Shown here piece after piece: positions 9,086-17,485 of a stretch of 64,000 nucleotides of DNA (position 1 is its first letter; the number at the start of each line of letters is the position of its first letter). A model generated the notes under the pieces. The model was not told the origin of the DNA and made no database searches. It saw nothing but the letters and a program-made list of their open reading frames with translations. The position numbers were made by a program, and so were the translations under genes. This DNA is from Acidipila sp. EB88 (GTDB lineage: Bacteria > Acidobacteriota > Terriglobia > Terriglobales > Acidobacteriaceae): the NCBI RefSeq assembly GCF_003858395.1, contig NZ_QWEV01000005.1, positions 868,001 to 932,000 of the forward strand, read 5' to 3'.

Positions 9086-10306
9086 TTATCGTTCGTAATG
9101 CGGCAGAAGAAGCGAGTTGTGAACCTGTCGCACGTAATCGTTATCTTTCTTCGGAACATCGCCCTTCATAAGCGAGGCAAACATACGGCTGCGACCATCC
9201 AATTCCTCTTGAGTCCGCAGGATGAGGGACGTCCCGCCTTTCCTGAATGGCAAGTCCTGGTTCGCTTCCACGAAGGGACGGGTGATCCTCTCATACGCTG
9301 CAAACGCATCTGCAGGATTTTCATGTGAAGCCAGCTCGCCAGCCAGAACATAGGCCCCCACGATAGCGATACTCGTACCCTGACCGGTGAAAAATGACGG
9401 GGCGTAGGCAGAGTCGCCGACCAGCGCCACCCGGCCCTTCGACCACCGCGGCATACGGATTTGACTTACAGTGTCGAAGTACAAGTCATCGGCGCGCCGC
9501 AGCGCTTCGACCATGCGCGGCACCTCCCAACCGCCACTTCGAAAGACGTCGGCAGTACGCTCGATCTGCTCTTGAGGGCTGAGACGCATTCCAGATTCGG
9601 TCTTCTCCGTTGCATACGCGAGCATGACAGACAGCTCCAGGCTTTCGCCCACGGCGAGTGCGAGTGCGGTTCGCCCCGCTTCGGAATAGATAATCGCACC
9701 ATGCGACAGCCCGAGGTTGTTGGGCATGGAGAACCCGCTGAAGGTGAAGCCGAGGTCCCGACGAAAAGGCTCCTCCGGGCCGAACACCAACTGACGTGTG
9801 TTGGAGTGCAAACCGTCCGCTCCAAGGACCACATCGTAGCGGCCACGCTTGCCGCTCTTGAACCCGACTTCCACTCCCGTGCTGCCTTCTTCAAGCGTCT
9901 CAATGGAATCATTGAACGAATAGCGAACCGTGCCGCCTTGGGTTAGGTCGTAGAAGAGTGTTGTTAGCGTACCGCGAGGTAATTCGACATCGCGCTCTTC
10001 ATTGGCAGCCAGATCATGGGGCGAAATCGTGGCAAGACTTTTGCCCTCTGCATTCACGAAGGTCAGCGTACGCGAATCGATGTGTGCGGCCTGCACCGCT
10101 TTCAAAAGACCCATGCGCTCAACTACGTCGAACGCCGTGCCGCGTATGTCTATCGGATATCCTCCGCTCCGCACGGCAGGCGCTCGCTCTACGAGCGTTA
10201 CATCGAAGCCATAGCGGTTGAGCCAGTAAGCCAGCACGGGGCCGGCGATGCTTGCGCCCGAGATCAAGACGGAACGGGAAGTATCGCGTGTAGTCATCTT
10301 CTGCAT
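9086..10306 (-). CDS. FAD-dependent monooxygenase (PF01494 type, TetX-like)
   Basis: Group A flavoprotein hydroxylase of 406 residues. Near the N-terminus is the Rossmann dinucleotide site VLISGASIAGPVLAYWLNRYG, with ERAP closing the adenine site. The DG motif is VVLGADGLHSNTR, and the second FAD motif is GRVALVGDSAYAPSFFTGQGTSIA. It is probably NAD(P)H-dependent and hydroxylates an aromatic or antibiotic-like substrate; the closest named group by eye is the TetX/aklavinone-hydroxylase type. The start is the ATG at 10306, preceded by GGAGCTTG; longer frames run into the promoter. A TetR gene is divergent, with ATCTTATGATG repeats between the two genes. Confidence 0.88.
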   Translation of the reverse strand: MQKMTTRDTSRSVLISGASIAGPVLAYWLNRYGFDVTLVERAPAVRSGGYPIDIRGTAFDVVERMGLLKAVQAAHIDSRTLTFVNAEGKSLATISPHDLAANEERDVELPRGTLTTLFYDLTQGGTVRYSFNDSIETLEEGSTGVEVGFKSGKRGRYDVVLGADGLHSNTRQLVFGPEEPFRRDLGFTFSGFSMPNNLGLSHGAIIYSEAGRTALALAVGESLELSVMLAYATEKTESGMRLSPQEQIERTADVFRSGGWEVPRMVEALRRADDLYFDTVSQIRMPRWSKGRVALVGDSAYAPSFFTGQGTSIAIVGAYVLAGELASHENPADAFAAYERITRPFVEANQDLPFRKGGTSLILRTQEELDGRSRMFASLMKGDVPKKDNDYVRQVHNSLLLPHYER

Positions 10307-10338
10307 TTTGCAAGCTCCAACGGGATAGGATGCGCCAT

Positions 10339-10392
10339 GCATCTTATGATGCGAGTTCATTGCAGAAGATGCAAACTGTATCTTATGATGAA
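10339..10392. promoter_or_regulatory. Candidate paired TetR operator (ATCTTATGATG repeats)
   Basis: 10339-10352 is a perfect dyad GCATC-TTAT-GATGC. The core ATCTTATGATG recurs at 10380-10390, 39 bases further, almost four helical turns. Both copies lie between the chosen starts of the monooxygenase and the TetR gene, where a repressor could close both promoters. Function is inferred. Confidence 0.55.
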
Positions 10393-10398
10393 TGGCAT

Positions 10399-10989
10399 AT
10401 GGCTGCGATCAACAGCAGGCGACGAGGCATTGCGCTTGAAGACGCGATTCTGGAGAGCGCCTGGAAAGAGTTGATCGAGCTCGGCTTTGTCAGCATGACG
10501 TTGGAATCTGTCGCCAAGCGGGCTGGAACCAGCCGGCCTGTGCTGGCTCGCCGTTGGCCAACTCGCACCAAACTTGCGACAGCCGCACTGGCTCGCCACT
10601 ACAAGCTGAACCCGGTCATCGTGCCAGACATGGGAAGCGTCCGCGATGAGCTCCACCTGGCATTGCGTTCGATGTCAGACCGGTTGCGACCGAATCTGGT
10701 TCAGCTGGCCTTCGACATGAGCCGCGACTTGGCAGACGAGGGATCGAACTTCATCAAGGTGAGGGGAGAAGTGACAGACGGCGCGCTCCTGCGAACCATC
10801 CTAAAACGTGGAGTTGATCGTGGAGAGATTGATCCGACTCGCCTCACGCCGCGAATTCTCGCTCTTCCAACTGATCTGGCTAGGCATGAGCTGCTGATGA
10901 CACTTCGCCCGCTTTCTGATGAAGTCATCCGCGAAATTGTCGAGGATGTCTTCCTGCCTCTTGCCCGAAAGAGATCGCTAGAAACATAG
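10399..10989 (+). CDS. TetR-family transcriptional regulator
   Basis: A 196-residue repressor when started at ATG 10399 (MAAINSRRRG). HTH: LEDAILESAWKELIELGFVSM, then LESVAKRAGTSRPVLARRWPTRTKLATAAL. The C-terminal helices resemble the TetR_C group with the LRPLSDEVIREIVEDVFLPLA end. Longer starts (10330, 10369) would place the operator-like repeats inside the coding region, so the shorter form is preferred, although it lacks a strong ribosome-binding site. It is divergent from, and probably represses, the FAD monooxygenase. Confidence 0.85.
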   Translation: MAAINSRRRGIALEDAILESAWKELIELGFVSMTLESVAKRAGTSRPVLARRWPTRTKLATAALARHYKLNPVIVPDMGSVRDELHLALRSMSDRLRPNLVQLAFDMSRDLADEGSNFIKVRGEVTDGALLRTILKRGVDRGEIDPTRLTPRILALPTDLARHELLMTLRPLSDEVIREIVEDVFLPLARKRSLET

Positions 10990-11688
10990 GGGAGACCCGA
11001 TTCTCGACCAACAGGGCCGCTCCGGCTGCATCGCATGCTGCTTATTCTTCTCCGGCACCGGAGAACCTCGAAGGGCGCATTCAGTCCGATGCACTCGGGG
11101 ACCACACGCGAAAATGACGTGGACTGGGGCGTACCCAGGAAACCACTTGCCGTGACCAAGGGGTAAACCATTTGCGCCGACATATAAAGACGGAAAGCTA
11201 CCGCTGCCCAGTTAGTCTCACGGCCGGGAGGTCATTCATTCTTTGGAGAGCAGCACGTTCTTTGCTTGAGGGGTCGCAGTCGCGAGATCTAGAGCGCTCT
11301 GATCAAAACACCTTCACGCCTTCAGGCTGGCAATCTTCGCGCTGATCGAGCGTGCCCATTCGGATGTATCCAACGCTCTGCCCCCTTGCGGCCCGAGCGG
11401 GCTATTCGGTCTTCGCCGATTGCTTGGGTCCAATCGGTTTCGTAGTCCTGGTCAGCTTTGCCGGCTCGGCGCTCTTTGTCGTAACAATAAGCTCCACGAC
11501 CCGCTTCATCAGTCGTACCGTAAACAAACTTTAGACCTGTTCGATGCGGCATTTCGAGAAAGCTGTTACGCATCGCTGAGGTGCACCTCGCTGCGACGCT
11601 GAGTGTCGTAGAACAATGCTGCATAATCGCAAGAAGAGCGAATGGCAGAACCTATGTGCTCAGTTTCTAAAATAGAGAACACTTTGGC
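10990..11688. other. 700-base gap, no recognised gene
   Basis: No intact gene was recognised. A minus-strand frame (about 11322-11624) contains the words TGLKFVYGTTDEAG, faintly like the start of an aldo/keto reductase, but the rest does not follow that family. An imperfect dyad GTTTCTA-AAA-TAGAGAAC at 11663-11680 lies just before the next TetR gene and could be its autoregulatory site. Confidence 0.35.
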
Positions 11689-12399
11689 ATGAAGCGAACA
11701 GTCAAAACAACTACTTCGGCTGAAGCGGTCTCCTCAGCCACAAATCCTCGAAAACGGCCGCGGGTCGCTGAGGCACGTCTCTCCGAGCTCCTGACCGCTG
11801 CGGCCGATGTCTTCATTGAACAGGGCTTTGACAAAGCATCTCTAAGGGAGATTGCTGAGCGTGCTGGTGCTTCAAAGGCAACACTCTATGGCAGGTTCCC
11901 CAACAAGGAATCGTTATTTACCGCTGTTCTGAAGCACCGCATGGACCTCATCACAGATGAAATGACGATGGAGACCATCGATCTAAGTGAGCCTCTCGAT
12001 GTCTGCTTGACCCGATTCGGAATTGGCTTGCTGGAGATTGCGCTCACCGATACCCAAATTGCAATCATTCGCACCATTAGCAATGTGTCAGGACGAATCC
12101 CCGCTTTGGGAGAGCAATTCTATCGTATGGGGACCTTGTTGAGCTTGAAAACTCTCTCAGGCTACCTAAGAGCTAAACAGGAACAAGGGGAGCTCTCGAG
12201 CGATGAGCAAGCAGAACTCATGGCACAACAGTTCATCACTCTTTCAATCGACAGTCTCCTGTATCGCAAGCTCCTCGGAATTGCTGGGCGCCAAACGCGA
12301 AAAGATCGTACGGCTCAGGTCGCCCACGCGGTCAAGATGTTCCTTCGCTGCTATGCCCCGAAGACGCCAGACAGAGCCAACGTAGGGTCCAAGCTCTGA
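11689..12399 (+). CDS. TetR-family transcriptional regulator (AefR-like C-terminus)
   Basis: Protein of 236 residues. A basic N-terminal tail (NPRKRPRVAEARL) precedes the HTH at about residues 30-78: LLTAAADVFIEQGFDKASLREIAERAGASKATLYGRFPNKESLF. The helical C-terminal domain (IIRTISNVSGRIPALGEQFYRMG) looks like the TetR_C_7/AefR group. Its 3' end overlaps the 3' end of the converging monooxygenase by 68 bases. It may regulate that gene or itself; which operator it binds is not clear from the sequence. Confidence 0.88.
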   Translation: MKRTVKTTTSAEAVSSATNPRKRPRVAEARLSELLTAAADVFIEQGFDKASLREIAERAGASKATLYGRFPNKESLFTAVLKHRMDLITDEMTMETIDLSEPLDVCLTRFGIGLLEIALTDTQIAIIRTISNVSGRIPALGEQFYRMGTLLSLKTLSGYLRAKQEQGELSSDEQAELMAQQFITLSIDSLLYRKLLGIAGRQTRKDRTAQVAHAVKMFLRCYAPKTPDRANVGSKL

Positions 12400-13897
12400 G
12401 TTGATTCAGAATCTCGGACGGATGCCCAGTGCAGAGCAAATAGCCGTCTGGCCGCACAACCGCTACTGCTGAATTGCCCAAAAGACCTCGCACTACGTCG
12501 GATGCCACAGGTAGTGTGTGTTCTACGATCGGCAGGGTGAGTTTGGTAAGCTCATGCTTCACCGCCTCAAGACCGCCACCGAAGCAGAAAGCTGTGAAGG
12601 CAGAGGGATCGAGCAGATCGAGAACTCGTGTGCCTGTTTCCTCATTGAGAACGACGTCGGGGAAGCGGTCACCGGCTTGAAGTGTGCCCTCGCACCGCAG
12701 GTTTTCGCTCAGTGAGGACTTCTGATAGTTGCCGCCCAGTTGGCTCACGATGGTCGCTCCTTTCTGCTGGATACCAGGAAAGCTGAGCGCTAACGGAAGA
12801 GCATGCGTGATCAGGCTGTGCACGACGGGATTATCCGAGTTGAAGAGGTCCGTCGCTCGTTCGGTCGCCTCGACTAGGTGTCGAATGATAGGCATGCGCT
12901 CTTCGTTATACGTATCCAGCAGTGACTCTTTGGCTAGGCCGCGATAAACGAGCGCCAGCTTCCAGCCTAGGTTCATCATGTCCTGGATACCAGTGTTCAT
13001 GCCCTGTCCTCCGGCCGGACTATGAATGTGAGCTGAATCGCCGCCAAAGAAGACTGACCGGTAACGCAGCTGATGCATGGCGCGGCTGTTTATACGAAAA
13101 CGTGAACTCCACACCATATTGCGAAAAGCCACGGGGATGTGCGTACCTGCGGACCACATCGCGTGCATGTAGTCGAGATCTGGATCAGGAGCATCTTTGT
13201 CTACCGCTTCTTTCTCTGTCGCGATCACCCGGAATCGACGATTCCCCATCGGAAATGCTGCAAGAAGTCCTGAACTTGCGAGGAAGATGGAAAGTTGGTC
13301 TTCCGCCACATCACCATCAACATGCAGATCGGCTAAAGCGTAGCTGTTCGGCATCGACTTCCCATCGAACGGCAGATGCGCGGCGCGGCGAACCACACTG
13401 TGCGCTCCTTCGGCATCAATCAGGTAGGTCGCTTCAAACTCTTCCAGAGATCCGTCGCCCTTACGCAACATTGCCTGCACACCGCTTCCCCGCTCCGGCT
13501 GTTCAAAGGCGACCAACTCTGTTTGACGTTCAATCAGAACGCCTGATTCCTCCAGCTTCTCTCGCAGGATTCGCTCCGTCTCTGACTGAGCCAGCAGCAG
13601 CGTGTAGTTGAAGCGACTGTCGATTTGGCGCAGATCGACCTGGCCAAGCTGTTTACCCGCCGCGTACATCGTCGTAAACAGGCCCTTGTTGCCGAGTGCC
13701 ACCATCTCATCGGCGAGCCCTCGTTGATGCATCAACTCAAGGGTTCTGGCTTGCACTGCCAACGCGCGCGATGTCCCTGAAGGCTCCGCATATTTGTCCA
13801 CCACTCGTAGAGGAATACCAAAGCGAACGAGCTCAAGGGCGGCTGCCATGCCGGTCGGTCCGGCACCCACAATCAATACTGGTCGTTTTTCCTGCAT
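12332..13897 (-). CDS. FAD-dependent aromatic hydroxylase (PheA/TfdB, Rox-like)
   Basis: Group A flavin monooxygenase of about 521 residues. FAD motif PVLIVGAGPTGMAAALELVRFG begins near residue 5, followed by SGTSRALAVQARTLELM. The DG motif is YLIDAEGAHSVVR, with E replacing the usual G at the second position, which is worth noting. The second FAD motif is VFFGGDSAHIHSPAGGQGMNTGIQDMMNLGWKLA. A C-terminal thioredoxin-like domain ends VVRPDGYLLCTGHP. This layout fits phenol/polyketide hydroxylases and rifampicin monooxygenase-like enzymes. The ATG at 13897 follows GGAGGATCAG; longer starts would cover the palindrome at 13916-13935. It sits 94 bases downstream of a glycosyltransferase on the same strand, suggesting hydroxylation and glycosylation of one class of compound. 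Confidence 0.88.
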   Translation of the reverse strand: MQEKRPVLIVGAGPTGMAAALELVRFGIPLRVVDKYAEPSGTSRALAVQARTLELMHQRGLADEMVALGNKGLFTTMYAAGKQLGQVDLRQIDSRFNYTLLLAQSETERILREKLEESGVLIERQTELVAFEQPERGSGVQAMLRKGDGSLEEFEATYLIDAEGAHSVVRRAAHLPFDGKSMPNSYALADLHVDGDVAEDQLSIFLASSGLLAAFPMGNRRFRVIATEKEAVDKDAPDPDLDYMHAMWSAGTHIPVAFRNMVWSSRFRINSRAMHQLRYRSVFFGGDSAHIHSPAGGQGMNTGIQDMMNLGWKLALVYRGLAKESLLDTYNEERMPIIRHLVEATERATDLFNSDNPVVHSLITHALPLALSFPGIQQKGATIVSQLGGNYQKSSLSENLRCEGTLQAGDRFPDVVLNEETGTRVLDLLDPSAFTAFCFGGGLEAVKHELTKLTLPIVEHTLPVASDVVRGLLGNSAVAVVRPDGYLLCTGHPSEILNQLRAWTLRWLCLASSGHSSEGTS

Positions 13898-13915
13898 CTG
13901 ATCCTCCATGCAGCT

Positions 13916-13935
13916 ATAGTACCGCTTGGTACTAT
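13916..13935. promoter_or_regulatory. Perfect 8+4+8 palindrome upstream of the monooxygenase
   Basis: ATAGTACC-GCTT-GGTACTAT has complete symmetry in both 8-base arms. It ends 18 bases before the chosen monooxygenase start and lies in the glycosyltransferase-monooxygenase gap. It is probably a TetR-type operator that lets the monooxygenase have its own regulated promoter. Candidate binders are the TetR proteins at 11689 and 15559. Confidence 0.5.
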
Positions 13936-13991
13936 GTATAGGAGTGCGGGTGAGGCAAGAAGTTGCAAAGAACACGGAAGTGTTGGTTCAC

Positions 13992-15320
13992 TCACGCATC
14001 GTTGCCAGACCGGAACACGTGGAGGAGGTTCGGTACTGCGGCAGCTGCACCAGGCACGCCCGCGCGCTGAAAGGCTCGTTCGAGCACATCGGCCGCCAGA
14101 TCCAGGCCACTGCTTTCAGCGATCGCTTTTTGAAACTGCCGGGCTTTGTCCCGGTAGCTCGGATCTCCCATGACTGCCTGGACCGCCTTCGATAACGCTT
14201 CCTTGCTCATTGAGCTCACTGGCACCCGTTCGCCTACGCCGTGGTAAACAATTCGGGCAGCAATGCCCGGCTGGTCAAAGCCGACTGGAATCGCAACCAT
14301 TGGGACTCCAAGCGAGAGCGATTCGAGAGTTGTATTAATCCCCGCATGTGTAATACACAAATCAGAACGCTTCAGCAACTCAATCTGGGGAGCTCTTGAC
14401 ACGACAATCGCGTTCGCAGGAATTGGTCCTAGCTCTTCTATGCGAACGTTACTGCCAATCGAAAGCACAAGCTGCCGTCCCGATATCAATGTCGCCACCT
14501 CTATGATGACGCGAAAGATCTCCGTCAGGCCGTTCACCAGGGTGCCCATAGAGGCATAGATCAGTGGCTCCCCGGTCAGCCTCTCCCATGGGAAGGGCAC
14601 AGTCTCTCGCCCAGACTCGTCGTGAAAGGGACCGGCATAGTGAAATGCCGGAGACTCGTGAACGTTGGGGAAATCAAACTCTTTCGGTGTTTGGGTAATC
14701 ACCGCTAATTGCGAAATCGTCGGCTCTGGTCTCTTCCAATCTATCTGTAGCCCGTGCTCCGCCGCCCACGCCTGAGCAACATGTTGGATAGGTTGAAAGA
14801 GGAGCGCAATTCTCTTAAGCGCGTCCGTATTCCTAGCCCTTGCGGAGGGACTATCTTCATACTCCCACCCAAAGAAGCAGGGCGGCGTCGCTCCTGAGCT
14901 GTCGACATGCAAAACATTCCAGATGTGTGCATAAGGAATTCCCATACTGAGCGGCACAAGCTCAGCAAAGAAATGAATGGTGTCGACCACCATAGCCTCA
15001 ATGCCCCTCAGGGCAAGTAGGCGCGGCAGTTGTTCTAGGGTTATCTTGGTTCGCCGTGGATGCATCTCCTGAAAGGAGTAGCGGGTGACATCCTCTCCTT
15101 TGAGCGTCGCCAGATGCGCGTACATTGCTGGCGTCGCCCCGAGAGGGTAAGCCTCCCGGCCGAATGGAACGAAATCAAGCCCCGCACTCTGGACGATGCA
15201 CGCGGCATCTGAAAGACCGAAAAACGTAACTTCGTGGCCCCGCCCTTGCATCGTCCGACCTAAAGCCGTCATAGGATTTAAGTGCCCAGCGATGGGCATG
15301 CTGAGGAAACCGATTTTCAT
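13992..15320 (-). CDS. GT1-family glycosyltransferase (UGT/MGT, CrtX-like)
   Basis: GT-B fold enzyme of 442 residues that should move a sugar from an NDP-sugar to a small hydrophobic acceptor. N-terminus: FLSMPIAGHLNPMTALGRTM with the conserved HLNP. The C-terminal donor-binding half has YASMGTLVNG, VVSRAPQIELLKRSDLCITHAG, then INTTLESLSLGVPMVAIPV and FDQPGIAARI. This signature is shared by macrolide and zeaxanthin glucosyltransferases. The ATG follows GGAGTTCAGGTA. The monooxygenase lies just downstream. A truncated, frameshifted second copy of the C-terminal half is found at 19262-19758. Confidence 0.9.
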   Translation of the reverse strand: MKIGFLSMPIAGHLNPMTALGRTMQGRGHEVTFFGLSDAACIVQSAGLDFVPFGREAYPLGATPAMYAHLATLKGEDVTRYSFQEMHPRRTKITLEQLPRLLALRGIEAMVVDTIHFFAELVPLSMGIPYAHIWNVLHVDSSGATPPCFFGWEYEDSPSARARNTDALKRIALLFQPIQHVAQAWAAEHGLQIDWKRPEPTISQLAVITQTPKEFDFPNVHESPAFHYAGPFHDESGRETVPFPWERLTGEPLIYASMGTLVNGLTEIFRVIIEVATLISGRQLVLSIGSNVRIEELGPIPANAIVVSRAPQIELLKRSDLCITHAGINTTLESLSLGVPMVAIPVGFDQPGIAARIVYHGVGERVPVSSMSKEALSKAVQAVMGDPSYRDKARQFQKAIAESSGLDLAADVLERAFQRAGVPGAAAAVPNLLHVFRSGNDA

Positions 15321-15558
15321 TACCTGAACTCCATTGCATGCTTTTAGAGCCGACCACGCCCATTCGCATTTGGAGCGGCAAGACGCGTTTGATGCGACTT
15401 CTTAAAGGGAGCAACTACAGGGCGATTGACAAGAGCCCTTATTCCCCTGGCGCCTGCCTTCCTAGAGTTTGTCGCTGTGGAGGATGGCTCCCTCATCCTT
15501 GGCCCAACAATATGGAGGTCTTCTTCCTCGGTCTATTGGGGCAGATCCAGAAGCTTCC

Positions 15559-16230
15559 TCAAACCCTTGTAGAACTCTGTCGCCTTACCTGAGAGGAGCT
15601 TTCATAACCAGTCGCCATGAGACCGGACAACATTCTCTCGACTGTTGCTTCTGCATATTGCTTTGGGCTTCCAAAAGGGAATTTCCCGAACGTGATCAGG
15701 AGCGAGGACGCTCCATGGATTCCAGTCCATAGAAATAAGGAGACAGCAAATGCGTCCTTAAATACCGGATACTCTGCTGCACACGCGTTCACGCTGTCAA
15801 CTAATCGCTCAAAGGCTTGCCGGCCACTACCCGCAGGGATGTGCTGCACCGCCGGGTGATCCTTCGAAGCTGACGGGATCGCAGGCTCTCGCTGCGTCAT
15901 AAAGATAAGGCGATACTGCTCTGGGTGTTTCACTGCAAACTGTACGTAAGCAAGCATGTAACGGCGAAGCTCATCAATGGGAGGGAGAGAGGAACGTTTA
16001 GGTGCGCCGCTTAAGAACCTCTCGAATCCCTCTTCGGCCAAGGTCTTGAGGATAGCGTCCTTATCGGGAAAGTGATTGTAAAGAGCCATGGGCGAATATT
16101 CAATCCGGTCGGCAACCTTGCGGATTGTGAGATTGTCATACCCATCTTCCCTAATCAAGTCTGCAGCGGCTATGAGGATCTTGCTCCTCATCCCCTCGCG
16201 CTCCTGAGTTCGCCTGTCAGCTGCGCCCAT
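15559..16230 (-). CDS. TetR-family transcriptional regulator (WHG-domain type)
   Basis: A 223-residue repressor. HTH near residues 15-62: MRSKILIAAADLIREDGYDNLTIRKVADRIEYSPMALYNHFPDKDAILKTL. The following PPIDELRRYMLAYVQFAVKHPEQYRLIFM is typical of the TetR_C_33 (WHG) ligand domain. The ATG follows AAGGAGTGGAATAGGGC. It reads in the same direction as the downstream glycosyltransferase (239 bases away). Upstream, 16255-16270 contains ATGTAC twice, 11 bases apart, a possible self-operator. Confidence 0.86.
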   Translation of the reverse strand: MGAADRRTQEREGMRSKILIAAADLIREDGYDNLTIRKVADRIEYSPMALYNHFPDKDAILKTLAEEGFERFLSGAPKRSSLPPIDELRRYMLAYVQFAVKHPEQYRLIFMTQREPAIPSASKDHPAVQHIPAGSGRQAFERLVDSVNACAAEYPVFKDAFAVSLFLWTGIHGASSLLITFGKFPFGSPKQYAEATVERMLSGLMATGYESSSQVRRQSSTRV

Positions 16231-16717
16231 GCCCTATTCCACTCCTTAACTACCATGTACGTTTTATGTACCATCCTCACCCTATCAGATGCAAGCTCGG
16301 CAGTCGAGACGCGCATAGCAGTGCCGTACTGCCACGGTCATCGAGACACTTACTGCCAGCAGAGATCGAGTCTCCTCTTGGCTATCTCTACCCATACTTA
16401 CTGTTGGTACTATCTTCTGCACTCAGTGCTTGGTTAGCCCGCCAGGATCGTGATGTCTACTTCGAGCGAAGCAGTGAGTACTCGCTGCACATTCCTGATC
16501 TGGCTCTCCTAACGCACGCTCCTCTCCCTTGCTCGAGGCAGGAAGCCACGGTGCCTGCCTTGAAAAGGCTAGCACACACTAGGTTGAACTCAGGTATATT
16601 GTGTACACATACGTAGTTTGTCCCAGTACGCTGTACGAGTCACGTGCCGCACGTGCCGCTATCACGCATTTATCGCAACCAAAGAGTACAAATAACCAGA
16701 AAGAGACAGATGTGCCT
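16231..16717. other. Divergent regulatory gap with GTAC-rich repeats
   Basis: Lies between a minus-strand TetR and the plus-strand DUF2306 gene. It contains ATGTAC...ATGTAC (16255-16270), the perfect palindrome TGTGTACACA (16600-16609), and a tandem nine-base repeat CACGTGCCG at 16641-16658. These could be regulator sites, but no function is shown. No gene was recognised. Confidence 0.4.
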
Positions 16718-17371
16718 ATGTCTGGCAAAACCTCCACGGTCCTCTGGTGGCTCTTAACATCATCGGCAGTGTTCGTCGGTGTCGTCTCACTTCGCTACGT
16801 TCTGCCGCATATACCACTCCCGGCCCCTATCCCCAACTTCACCTCTCATAGAACTATGCTCATCACGCACGCCGTGTCCGCTTCCGTTGCGCTCTTGCTT
16901 GGTCCATGGCAGTTCCTTTCCGGTATCCGCAGACGTCGGCCTAGCCTTCATCGATGGGTGGGCCGAGCATATGCAGTAGCGCTCTGCGTTGCGGCGTCCG
17001 CCGCCATCTGGATCTCACCGCATGCTGCGGCTGGCTATGTCAGCACAGCCGGCTTTCTCGCTCTGGCTTTTGGCTGGCTCTTTACAATCTTCATGGGGAT
17101 CCGGGCTATCAAGAGACATTTTGTTGCTACACATCGCACATGGATGATACGCAGCTATGCGTTGACTGCCTCCGCGATCACGCTCCGCATCTACCTTACC
17201 TTCATCCCATTGTTTCATCTGCGCTTCGCAATTGCCTACCCGGCAATTGCTTGGCTATGCTGGGTGCCCAATCTGCTCATTGCAGAAGCATGGATCCGGT
17301 GGACCGAGGCGACCGGACTGAATCGACACTCCAACCACGATCAGTTAGATCCCACTTCCGGCTCGGTGTGA
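16718..17371 (+). CDS. DUF2306 membrane protein
   Basis: Integral membrane protein of 217 residues with about six helices. The family blocks are visible: HRTMLITHAVSASVALLLGPWQFL, SLHRWVGRAYAVALCV, THRTWMIRSYALTASAITLRIYL and AIAWLCWVPNLLIAE. The arginine/histidine pattern HRWVGR...HRTWMIRSYALT is the hallmark of DUF2306. Function is unknown; a heme-related or redox membrane role has only been guessed for such proteins. The ATG was chosen at 16718; a GTG two codons earlier is possible. Confidence 0.85.
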   Translation: MSGKTSTVLWWLLTSSAVFVGVVSLRYVLPHIPLPAPIPNFTSHRTMLITHAVSASVALLLGPWQFLSGIRRRRPSLHRWVGRAYAVALCVAASAAIWISPHAAAGYVSTAGFLALAFGWLFTIFMGIRAIKRHFVATHRTWMIRSYALTASAITLRIYLTFIPLFHLRFAIAYPAIAWLCWVPNLLIAEAWIRWTEATGLNRHSNHDQLDPTSGSV

Positions 17372-17485
17372 CTGAGCATTGAGCGCTCAGTGCCGCCTCG
17401 TTAATCCGCACTTCTCATACGACGAACGCCGATGATGCGACCCTCGCGTCATCATTTACGTGTATAGTTTCTGTGTGCGTACACC

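Noticed and set aside
8933-9328. 131-codon plus-strand frame
   Set aside because: Overlaps the FAD monooxygenase C-terminus and has no recognisable protein or ribosome-binding site.
11322-11624. Possible aldo/keto reductase remnant on minus strand
   Set aside because: Only about a dozen residues resemble the family start; the downstream part does not follow it in any frame.
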